Positions 44,569 to 55,282 of a stretch of DNA of 64,000 nucleotides are shown one piece after another (within the stretch, counting starts at the first letter, position 1; each line of letters starts with the position of its first letter). Made by a program: the position numbers and the translations under genes. The notes beneath the pieces are model-generated. The model did not search any database. It saw nothing but the letters and a program-made list of their open reading frames with translations, and was not told the DNA's origin. The stretch is taken from the NCBI GenBank assembly GCA_029237695.1, contig CM055278.1:77893817-77957816 (forward strand), written 5' to 3'. The stretch is from Conchocele bisecta (Eukaryota; Mollusca; Bivalvia; Lucinida; Thyasiridae).

Positions 44569-45660
44569 ATGAACATTGGAACCATAGATGACCTCGTTGA
44601 CGAGATACTCGCAGAAATGTCAGACACCACCACAGAGGAGAGTTTTATCGACCTGGACACACAGGCCCTTCCGCATGTGCAGCTCATAACCGACTAACAG
44701 TGGGTTGATATTCTGAACGACGCCAAAGACGAGTTTGAAATCGATGGCGCCACTGCGGTATTCTCTACATGGAGGGTTGAAACAGAAGAACCGCTTGAAA
44801 TTGTGGACATAAACGCATGTCCATTCACGATGACAGACAACAGAGCAGCGCACCTCCTCCAACAACTCGCACTGGGTGAGTACATCATAACACCCAAGTA
44901 TCTACGAGAGCAGGATGAGGGAGATTATGCCAAAGCGTTGCAACCATGTCCCCACTGAAGTCTTTACAGCGACCATGCGACAAAATATTCAGGAGTGGGA
45001 GGGAAGAGTCCACGAGGCAGGTGCCACCGTTAAGGATGTGGCTTACCTCGAGAATATCATCAAATGCGCCAGCATCCTGAGAGATATCGCCGGTGAAGAT
45101 ATCTACAACAGTTGAAAATACCAGGGCTGGCACAGATCAATATAGCTCCACAACGGCCACGCGTTGTTCAAAGACCTGCACTTCTCTATATAGGTCTACC
45201 TGAGGTCTGGCTGCCACAATACCGTGACCAGGGCTGCAGCATCATAGGCAAATTTACCCAGGGGAGCAAGGCCGATGGCGAAAGAATGACCAGGAGGCTT
45301 GTGACGCACCAAGAAGAGCTGGACTTCCTCGTGAGAGACACACGCCAAAGCGGCACCCTGGCTTGCGCACCTCCAAAATGCCCACTAGGCCACATCATTA
45401 CATACTACGATGTTACGCAGCCCCAATACACCCACTTGATGAATGGGCCTCAATACTGGAATATGCACACATCAACCTCCTCGCTATACTGATACTGATT
45501 CGAGCCACATGAGACTGTCCGGGTGACAACCGATGGCGTTAACGTTATCAAAGGGCTAATAAGGCCGCGCTGCACAAGGTCTATGGTGTCGAGGCGTACG
45601 TCGCCCCTTCACTCTGTGACTGTGGTAGGAACTTGTGTGTCTCCTGCCTGATTAGGGAGC
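44569..45660 (+). pseudogene. family-B polymerase-like relic of a Polinton-type element
   Basis: Open frames in series: 44569-44958 (129 codons with one TAA at 44695), 44915-45115 and 45112-45492. Then another frame reads LDEWASILEYAHINLLAILI, and a further one ETVRVTTDGVNVIKG (about 45505-45560). The last resembles motif C of protein-primed family-B polymerases (T-D-S/G after a hydrophobic strand). The preceding TRRLVTHQEELDFLVRDTRQ and YYDVTQPQYTHL fit the same group. I could not find motif A or B with confidence. At least four breaks. The family assignment is from memory of the motif style and needs a profile search. Confidence 0.5.
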
Positions 45661-45679
45661 CATTTCTACCACAAGTTGG

Positions 45680-46455
45680 CCCGGCCGAGTGGCGCGACAA
45701 ATGTGAACAGTTTTATGACGCAAAAACATGCTCAAAAAGGGGGTGCTCTCAAGCCAGAATGCCAAAGACAAGAAAAAGACATGGCGCTCAGCACGGCGCC
45801 AATCGACAACGAACCGCTGACACGCCAACAGCTAAGTTACCGCAACGGCGGCGGGAGTGGAAATACGATAAGATATCCCCTTGTGTTCAGCCCCACTCAC
45901 CGCCTCGCAAACGAGATGCGGGCCCAGCGACCTTATCCTCACCAGCCACCAGAAGAAAGTCCGCAGCCCGGCGCAGGAGCTGCTGCTCCAGCGACACAAG
46001 GAGCAATTCCCAGACAGCAGCCCACCGAGCTCAGAAAGTATATTCAGATAAAGCTCGTGAGCCAGGACCAGCTAATGGATGCCAGGGTTTTAACATACTG
46101 TGGCTCAATGAGGAATCGCTGCTTGGCGTGAAACATCGAGCTGTTCTGGGTATACCAGCCCAAAGACACGCAGCAGTTCAGTGTCGACTGGCTGGATAAA
46201 AGTAGGGGCCACAGCCGGGGAAACGTGCGGCTGGCCTGTCTCGAGCGTAACCGAAACCGAGGAGGCGCAGCACTCATGTCGTCCGCCCGCAGGGCTAGTA
46301 AAAACCCCATCCGGCGGCAGCTGCGTACGGGAGGCATCACAAGGAGTTCTTCCCGGACAAAGCCTCGGGGCGGCCCATCAGATGGCGAATGCAGGTAATA
46401 CAGCACTGGTTCGTTCTCCAACTACTCTCCAACTGGCTGGGCTTGTAGAGATACC
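45680..46455 (+). pseudogene. helicase-like relic downstream of the polymerase block
   Basis: A frame starting near 45676 includes a Cys-rich lead (shared with CDCGRNLCVSCL around 45618) and LTRQQLSYRNGGGSGNTIRY, a degenerate P-loop with Asn where the catalytic Lys is expected. LVFSPTHRLANEMRAQ, typical of motif Ia in superfamily-1-like helicases, follows. Further frames read LFWVYQPKDTQQFSVDWLD (about 46140) and KEFFPDKASGRPIRWRMQ (about 46340), then hydrophobic residues up to a TAG. Several frames are involved, so it is dead. Alternative: part of one polymerase-helicase polyprotein. Confidence 0.5.
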
Positions 46456-48262
46456 GAACGCCAACGCCCGAGGGAGATGTCGCGTGACACGGGGATTCTT
46501 GCGAAATATTGATTTGAGTATAATTGTGTATTTGTGGCATGTTGTACTGTAATGTATCGTATTGTGCTGTATTGTATTCAGATTGTCCGTTTCAGCGGTG
46601 TTCCACGGTAACATATTGAATTTCACGTACCAGTGAATTCGCCTATGTACGAATTACGTGTAATACCCGGGCTTATGGTGTATTTGTGGAAATACCCTCA
46701 TTGGTATCATATATCTATATACAATTACGTGTCCACTTTATTAGCAGTGTAATACCGGTTTCCCGTCATATTGGCCATACGATCACCACGTAGATACTGC
46801 GCGATTTATCGACCAATGCAGGACTGATTAGCTATCTGTATAAACCACTTCCCATGCGAGAGGGAAATTATCGGCCGACATTAACTCGCGTGTTGGTTGT
46901 TCCCCAAGATTATAGGTCTTCGTGTATTTGAGGCCAATGTATAGCTATATATTTAGCGTGGGCGGCGCTGCTCTAGATAGTATGGCTTAGTGTTCTACGT
47001 AGTCGGGAACTAACAATCATCGCAGGATAAGATCACGTAATGTTCGTTGCTTTCTTTCTCTGCTAGCTTCATAAATGATCATAGTAGCCTGTCCCATTTT
47101 GGTGTCGAATTGCGATCCTCGAGTACCAGGAACAGCTGAGTATTTTCATGCTCAGTGATTTGGCTCTATATTGTGCGTCTTTCTAGTGTAATATTAGAGA
47201 TGGCATGTCGGATGGTAATTATTGTGCGTGTACTTTACGCAGCTGGGGTAGATCTATTGTTTGGTTTGATCTATTTTGAGCGGAATACAGCTACGAGTGG
47301 GATTGCTGAAGCCACATTGTGTTACTACTTGTACTAGTATATCGCGCGATGTTGTACAAATCGTGAGGACGTTTTTTCCGTGGGCTTTGTCCACAAATTC
47401 TGTGCATAAGCAGTTGTGTATAATTCAATATTGGGATACGGATTTCTGGAAACGGGAAGGACAGTCTTGTGATTCCAGCTTACATAGAGGATTTGTGTAT
47501 GTACCGTACGCTATTTGTTTCAGCCGTGATTTGTCATTGTCGGATTTCTATTTTACGTTTGTGTCCATTTTCCGTTGTGCACCCTGTATGTCCGTATGTT
47601 CGTATTCGTCCAGTCATTGGAGGCTCTATTTCATTTTTAGCCCCAGCGAGACGCATTGAACAATTGGTCCACTTGTTGAGCGTATCCCCAGTAGAGAGTT
47701 CATCAGGTCGTTCGAGTGTCTGTGCGTCTGTCGTTTAATTTACTGTTTAATGTCGAATGCTTCGAAGATCAACATAGAAATACAAGTATATATGAGCCGC
47801 GCTCTGTGAAAACCGGCCTTAATGACAAACTTTTCAATTTGGATTTTTTTACATTTTTTGAAGCGGACACCTTTCACAAACAAAATTCAAATATGTTTCA
47901 TAGTTTTTGTTTTATCTCACTTTTTGCAGCACCATGTGAATCACGCAAGGAAAAAAAGTTACGTTATCGAGAAAATGACGTTATGGAAACGCCGACGTTT
48001 GTACAATGCAACACAACAGCCTACATTAGAAATGCGTGTTCATAAACTCATTGACTGTGCATGCTGTAAACTATATTTGCTGATGAGTTACACTAAATAT
48101 ATCTATACGAGTTAGTATGTATAGTATCAAACATTGAACAGAATAAAACTATGATATGCACATGTAGTGAACAAACCAAACGCACCACTATCGTGTTTTA
48201 ATCATAATTAGCCGACCTCTGACTTGCTACCATCGCATAATAGATTATGCATATGCATGTAC
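46456..48262. other. no gene identified
   Basis: About 1.8 kb. Plus-strand frames of 89-127 codons at 47276-48045 show no known family. At 47791-47828 the text gccgcgctctgtgaaaaccg with gccttaatgac is inverted at 53317-53350, probably the end of another MITE family. Confidence 0.4.
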
Positions 48263-49787
48263 CATCAGAAAGATACATTGTAATTAATTCAGAATTTAGT
48301 TCAGAATCTAATTGACATCATTTACGTAACAGTTAATTGTGACGTAATTTATTGATGTCGACATTACGTCACTCACCATAGACCAAAAAAAATAACCGAC
48401 ATTACTGGTGTTTGAAATTGTAAATTATATGCACATCGCATTGGTGATTGAAACAAATGCATTTTTTCTGTAGAAATGAATAACAAGAATTTGGATATAA
48501 TTTGGATAGGAGAATGGCTGAACATATCAATGACTTCAGCTCCCGATGGGGTCTAGAGCGTAGTCGGACACCCCCGGGGATTTTTAAACAAATGACCCCA
48601 CTCTCTCGGCTGCCCACCGCCGCCGCCGCTGCCACCGCCACCCACCCCCCCCCCCCCACCCCTACACACCGGGGGAGATATTGTTAGGTGTGTCCGCTTA
48701 TGCGGGCTACCCGTCTCGATCCTGAACATGTATTTACTGCCGGTACTGATTTTTTTATATAAGTTTTTCAAATGTTAGGCCGTGTTTAGATTCCTTCATA
48801 CGTTTGTTATTTTCGTGACTGATGCCCGCGCGACAGCATGCGTATTTATTTAGAAAATGGAACGTATAGTTGTTAAAATCATAAGCAAAATTATTCATTA
48901 AGTACTATTTATTTTTATATTTATGTGGGTTTTAAATTTTTAAAATGGGTTTACCATTTGAAAACAAATATACATGTAACTATATGCATGTAATACGTAC
49001 ATATATGTCAATGTCGGGAAAATGTGGCGATGTGACATACATGATTGTATAATTGTAACAACGTGTTCCGATAAAAAATACCGGCAGTAAGCATAGTAGT
49101 ACTGGTGCGTGTGTATCCTCTCGGGAATAATTAATTTAAAAACGAAATTTGCAATTTAGTTTTGTTGTGTTTCAGAAAAAGTACATTCAGCGCCTTTGTA
49201 AGCAACGAAATGAGTGGCCAAACAAGCCATGCTAAAAATCACCGTGGTTTCAATTAATATCTGTACATTATAATCCAGTCAGTGATTTACACACTAAATT
49301 TGTCCCGATCACAAAATTGATTTCGTTGGAATGACGCTGCACGATCTTGACCCTGCGACATTTGCTTGACGCGGCTCGTTTGAATTTAGTCCCGTTACAT
49401 CTGCAAATTTGGAATGTGTGTATTTGCTTTATATTATTTACACGCCTCCGACTAGAACGGTCCTTTGATAAAAAAAAATAATGCAGGCAGACGTCCAGTG
49501 TTTTAATGGTAGTAAGTAAATTAACAACGATCTAAAGTCGGACTTCTTAAATTTGTAAATGTTGGAGACCTGTGCATCTGCGCAACCTGGTCAGGGTCTA
49601 CAATTATTGAAAATATACTATTGAAGTAAATGCTATACATTCGTATAACCATATTTACAATTGGTCATTTTAAAGAATATTTAACTTTGTTATCAAACGG
49701 CAATCGTACGGCTGTTGCAATGTTATATTTTTGAAAGTCGCTAAAAAATAAGTGGCACGGTACATGTAAGTGGTAGCAGATACATAT
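48263..49787. repeat. left arm of a giant inverted repeat (about 1.5 kb)
   Basis: It reads in complement against 53672-55000. Matched landmarks: gatacattgtaatt (48270 / 54980), aattgtaaattata (48415 / 54865), gtcggacacccccggg (48565 / 54690), ctacccgtctcgatcc (48707 / 54425), cgcctccgactagaacgg (49443 / 54020), aacggcaatcgtacggctg (49697 / 53750) and cttacatgta text near 49760 / 53690. Divergence is moderate, with indels. Contains a (ccg/cca)-rich and C-run microsatellite at 48625-48662 that has its G-rich counterpart in the other arm. Confidence 0.93.
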
Positions 49788-51568
49788 TGTCACGAATCGT
49801 AGCCGACTATTTTGTTTATCATCCATTAATTGTAACACGGGTCACATAGTCTAGAGCAATAATCGAATATTCTAGTACAGGACGATCGAATAGGTATGGT
49901 GTGTGAAATATCGCCCGTGGAATACACTGCTGGAGAGAATAGCGCTTTATCCGAAACCGCGCACGGACCACCAGTATTGGATTTTGTACTGGTCGTATCT
50001 GGGTCATCTACACTGTATATGCAGACTTGGATGCTAGCCTAATTACCTAGTAGGTCATACCTATTTATGGCTGAAGTATTTCAGATTAATTCACCAGATA
50101 TCTCATGAGCTAGACTGACTGTCAGAACATTAGTCCACTTACGTAAAATTGTAAGCCAAATGTTGGAACATAGGTTTTACATTGACAAGCAGACTATATG
50201 AGGATAGTCATGCACTAGGGTGGGGGTATATATTCGTTGTAGCACCATATACTATCAGTCGGACACTCAATTACATTCTTGTGACATTGGAGCGCAAGTT
50301 TTCACTGGGAATTGGTGAGTACATATGTTGTTGTTACTTTCTAATGCTGCCATTTAAGTCTGAATCTTGCCAAGACCGACAATTCTACGCAGTGTTATCG
50401 TATCCTCGATAATACTGCACTATTTAATTTAGTTATTTGGCCCCGTTTCGACCAAATGCTTGGTCAATAAAAGCCGTATGGCATGTATCCGCTGTTGTAG
50501 ATTATCTCCCTTAATCAAATATTATTGATTCATTAATTCGTCGTGCTTATGCGTAAATGATAACGATTACAGGACTGGCATGTGGGAGCATTCCGTGAGT
50601 ATTGTAATGGCATATTATTCTCATGTGTTTTTGTTGCATGTCACTCTGACTAATTGCATTAGCAATTTATTGTATTTGTAAAACGAAGGGCGAACTTGAT
50701 TGAAATGTTCACTAACATTAGCTATGCATTTTATATTACGGTTCAATCCAATATCAGTCTGCGCCCTGTACAATACATCAGAATATTGCCAATTTTAACA
50801 TGTCACAATTGTAACGTGAATTTTCTGGACGACTTTCATTACTCTATGGGGGAACTCATGTAAACTCCTAACCCAGTCGTCTCTACATACATTTTATTAA
50901 GTCATATTATGTTCGCAGTGTGTTGTGAACATTGTAAATGCTATTGCGACCAGGATGGACCATATCAGACAGTTCTGCTCTAAGTGCACTGATTTATATA
51001 TCAGCAAGCTGCAATAAGGACATGATGTGAAGTATAATTTGGTTCAATCACTGATGCTTTGGGTCAGCCTGTGGAATCCTACAGTCTGATTAGAGTATAC
51101 AGTGTTTATTATTAGTAATGTAATGTAATGTAATACTGTGAGTCTGCACAGGAGAATAATTGGCACAGTTGCTCTTTATTAAGTTAGCGCAGTTGGACAC
51201 GGGTAGTCTGATCAAAGTAAGGCCTGTCGCAATCAAATGTTTGTTTACAAATGGTAAATAACTGTGAATGACTTCTGTATTCACATGTACGGCTGTGAAG
51301 AGGTATATTGTTGGGTACACTAGATATAGTGGCTGTTCATTAATGTGTTATATCGCATTTTCCGACTTATGAATTCCATCAGCCCCCTTCTTCCAATTAG
51401 TGAAAATATCTTTGTGTAAATTGCAATTTATCATGTTTCATCATTGTAATATATGATGATGTTTAGTATTGCCATGTAATCATGATATTGATTTCATGTG
51501 AACTACTGTGACTATTATTGAGACTATAACATGTTATATTCTGGTAACAACACCGTTGGTGTTTTGTA
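49788..51568. other. centre of the giant inverted repeat, no gene seen
   Basis: Non-coding; frames up to 85 codons without recognisable content. No transposase could be found on either strand. Confidence 0.5.
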
Positions 51569-51725
51569 GTCCCAGCCAGTACACCAGCCAGGCAGCCAGC
51601 CAGTACAGCCAGTACATCAGCCAGTACACCAGTCAGTACACCAGCCAGGCAGCAAGCCAGTACAGCCAGTACACCAGCCAGTACAGCAGTCAGGCAGCCA
51701 GGCAGCCAGCCAGTCAGCAACGAGC
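51569..51725. repeat. minisatellite of ccagccagtaca-type units
   Basis: About 16 units of 8-12 bp (ccagtacag, ccagccaggcag, ccagtacac). Simple-sequence origin; the frames through it are repetitive and not credible as protein. Confidence 0.95.
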
Positions 51726-51811
51726 GACCGCACGTCCCTACTTTGTGTCTTCGTAAATTCAGTACGCAACACAGATTTATTTATTTATTCTGGAGTCCAC
51801 GACACGACACC

Positions 51812-52317
51812 GTGTGTTAGCGGGGACTCTGCTCCGCGTGGACCAAGGGCGTAATCGAGTGGGGCATATTTCGGTGACGTCATTCCGTCAAAGGACGTGA
51901 TGAATCGATAGGGACGTTCACCGATGCGTTATGGACCCCATCCGCCCAAATAGGCTCTGTATCTCATAAGTACCAGTAACTTTACGACGTTAGTATAACG
52001 TCACTCCCATCATGGCGGAAGCCGGAGTTGTTTAGCTGATCTCTAACATTGGATATTGATCCAGATCATGATAACGTTTACTTTTGACTTTATCTACCTG
52101 TTCCAGAATCGTGGATGTGCATTGGTTGTGCAAGGGCCTGTGGCGGTGGTTGCTAGGGGACGTTGTCCGTACTGACATATTCATCTATTGTTTGTGCTTA
52201 TCATTTATGTAAATACATCATCCTTGTAAAAATATATCTTGTTGTCTCTGTCCACAACGTGCGCTTGGTGTTCCGTCCCTTCAGTAGACTAGCCCGGTGT
52301 CACCCTGGCGTGACACA
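51812..52317 (+). mobile_element. possible solo LTR
   Basis: A GC-richer 500-bp block bounded by tgtgttagcggggac and ggcgtgacaca (TG...CA). A promoter-to-poly-A style order ends tatatcttgttgtctctgtc, then a short U5-like tail. No target duplication was found and no internal retrovirus-like genes adjoin it, so this is tentative. Confidence 0.3.
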
Positions 52318-52321
52318 TATA

Positions 52322-52441
52322 TAAATCAGTAGGCTAGTACATCTCTGGTGGCTACAAATATGTTCACAGTAAATATGCCTGTGACACAATAGCAACACAC
52401 TAAATACTAAATACTAAACATAATTGGCCCAGTGTTAACAT
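52322..52441 (-). repeat. inverted copy of the 53416 duplicate
   Basis: In complement it reads catgttaacactgggccaat, then tagtatttagtgtgttg and agcctactgattta, the same block as 53416-53535 and 53555-53668. Confidence 0.88.
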
Positions 52442-53351
52442 GATGCAATATGCCAGGAGCCGCGTAATTAGCACTAACATAATTGTTACTTGTGATACGA
52501 TTATTTTTCTTACAATTTCCAAATTGTATTTTATCTTGATTGTATGTTGGTGAACCAATAAATCAAACGAATTAAGACCTAGGCCCAGTTCTATTCGCGG
52601 CCAATTTTATCCAGAATACGTGAATGAGTCAACTGATTACATTTTCTTTAATAAAGGTAACGTTTGTGGGCATCGCAGTCCAATGTCCGCACTTCCACGT
52701 AATCTGAACAGGATCGTTTAGCACAATTAGTAAAGAGCGCACGCATGCGCCCCAGGTTCGATCTTCAATGTGTATGTACATCTGATGGTGGTCGCCAGAC
52801 AGGATAAGTTTGTTTTCATTGAGTACTCCGATTTCAACATAAATTAAGAAACATACTTGTAGACGCCTCCATCTGCGCCGACTACAATGTTCTCGCGTTT
52901 GTTTGTAATATAAATATATAAATATAGTTTATAAATATTAGCATTATAATTACATACTACTGATTTTGTGATGTGTTATCTAAAATACCGGTCGTATGGT
53001 TATTTAGCTTCAAATTTCTGGTCACACGTCGTCCAAAAATTACATTATAAAAATCATTTGCAATATGCCCATTTCTATAAAACTAATAATCGACACAATC
53101 ACTACAGACAACTATCTGGACCATTATGAAAACAACTGTACAATTCTGCCACGCGTATCCAACATTAAAATATGTGTGAGCCACAATTAGTAAAGCGTAC
53201 GGCTATAAATAGGACAACTTATTGCAATAACGCAACGATTTCAAGTGTCAAAATCCGACGTGATGTTGGTATATTTAAGCGTAATTTTGCGACGTAATTT
53301 TCAGGCTTTCATGACGTTGTCATTAAGGCTGGTTTTCACAGAGCGCGGCCC
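52442..53351. other. no gene seen
   Basis: AT-rich spacer between inverted copies of a 120-bp repeat. A repeat end (gtcattaaggctggttttca) lies at its right edge. Confidence 0.45.
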
Positions 53352-53354
53352 ATA

Positions 53355-53416
<62 letters not shown>
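53352..53416. repeat. (TA)n microsatellite
   Basis: About 32 TA units with one g interruption near the start. A shorter (TA) tract occurs at 53536-53554 in front of the second duplicate. Confidence 0.98.
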
Positions 53417-53420
<4 letters not shown>

Positions 53421-53668
53421 ATGTTGACACTGGGCCAAACATGTTTTAGTATTTACTATTTAGTGTGTTGGTATTGTGTCACATGCATATTTATTGCGAA
53501 CACACTTGTAGCCATCAGCGACGTAGCCTACTGATTATATATATATATATATATAAACCATGTTGACACTGGGCCAAACATGTTTTAGTATTTAGTGTGT
53601 TGGTATTGTGTCACATGCATATTTATTGCGAACATACTTGTAGCCATCAGCGACGTAGCCTACTGATT
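53416..53668 (+). repeat. 139-bp tandem duplication beside (TA) tracts
   Basis: aaaccatgttgacactgggc starts at 53416 and 53555. The copies differ by a 7-bp deletion (tatttactatttagtg against tatttagtg) and few substitutions. Each is preceded by a TA tract, so the TA run was copied with the unit. Confidence 0.95.
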
Positions 53669-53671
53669 TGT

Positions 53672-55000
53672 ATCTGTATCTGCTACCACTTACATGTACC
53701 TTGTCACATACTTTTTAGCTGCTTTCAAAAATATCACATTGAATCAGCCGTACGATTGCCGTTTGATAACAATGTAAATATTCTATAACATGACCACTTG
53801 TAAATATGGTTATATGAATGTATAGCATATATTTTACTAGTTTTGTTTGCAATCATTGCAGACACTGATCAGACTGCAGATATGCAGGTCTCCAACATTT
53901 ACAAATTTAAGGAGTCCGACTTTGGCAGATCGTTGTTAATTTGTTAATTTACTTACTAAATTGTCCTACACACTGGACGTCTACGTGCTTTATTTTTATC
54001 AAAAGGCCGTTCTAGTCGGAGGCGTGTAAATAATATAAAGTAAATAGATCTACACACACATTCCAGATTTGCATATTCAACGCGTCTAAATTCAAACGAG
54101 CCTCTTCAAACAAATGTCGCAGGGCCCAGTTCGTGGATCGTCATTCCAGCGAAATCAATTGTGTGATCAGGACAAATTTTGTGTGTAAATCGCTGACTCA
54201 CAAACATATAGAAATACACAGTAATTGATAATTTTGCTCTGAATGTTCTGTTGGCCACTTTCGATTTTAATAACTATCCTGCTGTGGCACAGGCATCAGT
54301 CACGAATGTAACGAATATATGACAGAATCTACATAGTACGGTTGATAAATGCGAATATTTATAAAATTTGAAGAAACTTTTTGTAAAAGAAATCAGTACC
54401 GGCAGTAAATGCATAGACAGGGTCGAGACGGGTAGCCCGCACAATAACATTTTTAAGTGGACACCCCTAACAATATCTTCCCTCTGTCCTCTGTGTGTAG
54501 GGGTGGGGGGGGGGGGCAGTGGCGGCGGTGGGAAGCCGAGGGAGTGGGGTCAGAGCAGCATTTTCACATAGACCTGCTACATAAGCCCGTCCGTCAGTAC
54601 GGCTATGCAGGAAAACGTTCCTCCCGCTTTCTGTAAATTTAATTCGGAGAGTCGGGAATGGACAGTCGATTTTTAATTTGTTTAAAAACCTCCGAGGGTG
54701 TCCGACTACCCTCTAGGCACCAGCCCATCGGGCGCTGAAGTCATTGATATGTGCAGCCATAGGTCTATCCTAATTCTATCCAAATTATGGTCATTCATTT
54801 TTACAGAAAAAATATTGCATTCGTTTAAATCACAGATACGATGTGCTTTCGATATAATTTACAATTTTAAACACCAGGAATGCCGGTTAAATGTTTGGTC
54901 TTTGGTGACGTAATGATAAATGACGTCACAATTAACTGTAAATGACGTCAAGTAGGTTCTGACCTAAATTCTGAAATAATTACAATGTATCGTTCTGATG
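53672..55000. repeat. right arm of the giant inverted repeat (about 1.3 kb)
   Basis: Reverse-complement partner of 48263-49787. Internal G-run/ggcggt microsatellite at 54498-54532 mirrors the C-run in the left arm. The outer end (ttctgatg at 55000) corresponds to catcagaa at 48263. Confidence 0.93.
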
Positions 55001-55282
55001 ACACATGTGTCTGTGACAGAAACAGTGTATATATGCTTATAACAACTTTGACACATTTTCGGGTGTTGTTTCTGTATTAACACAGACTGTGTGAAAGGTA
55101 TGTGCATGAGGATGCGATAAATAAGTTATTCCAGCACAGTGATCAATTGTGCCGTGTGAGTGCTGGCGATTGTGGTGGGCCGTCCCTGAGGGTTCTCCCC
55201 TGCTGTTGTGCTACTGATGTGTTTGGTTGCAACCTTGGTTGTGCTTGAGCTGGGAGCCCACCTAGGGGCCGTACCACCAGGG

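Noticed and set aside
51463..51756. Repetitive frames (Leu-Ala-Gly / Ser-Gln-Tyr) on both strands
   Set aside because: Translations of the ccagtaca minisatellite; no flanking coding sequence.
51812..52317. Complete LTR retrotransposon
   Set aside because: Only one LTR-like block, no second copy, no primer-binding site or Gypsy/Copia genes nearby. Kept only as a tentative solo LTR.
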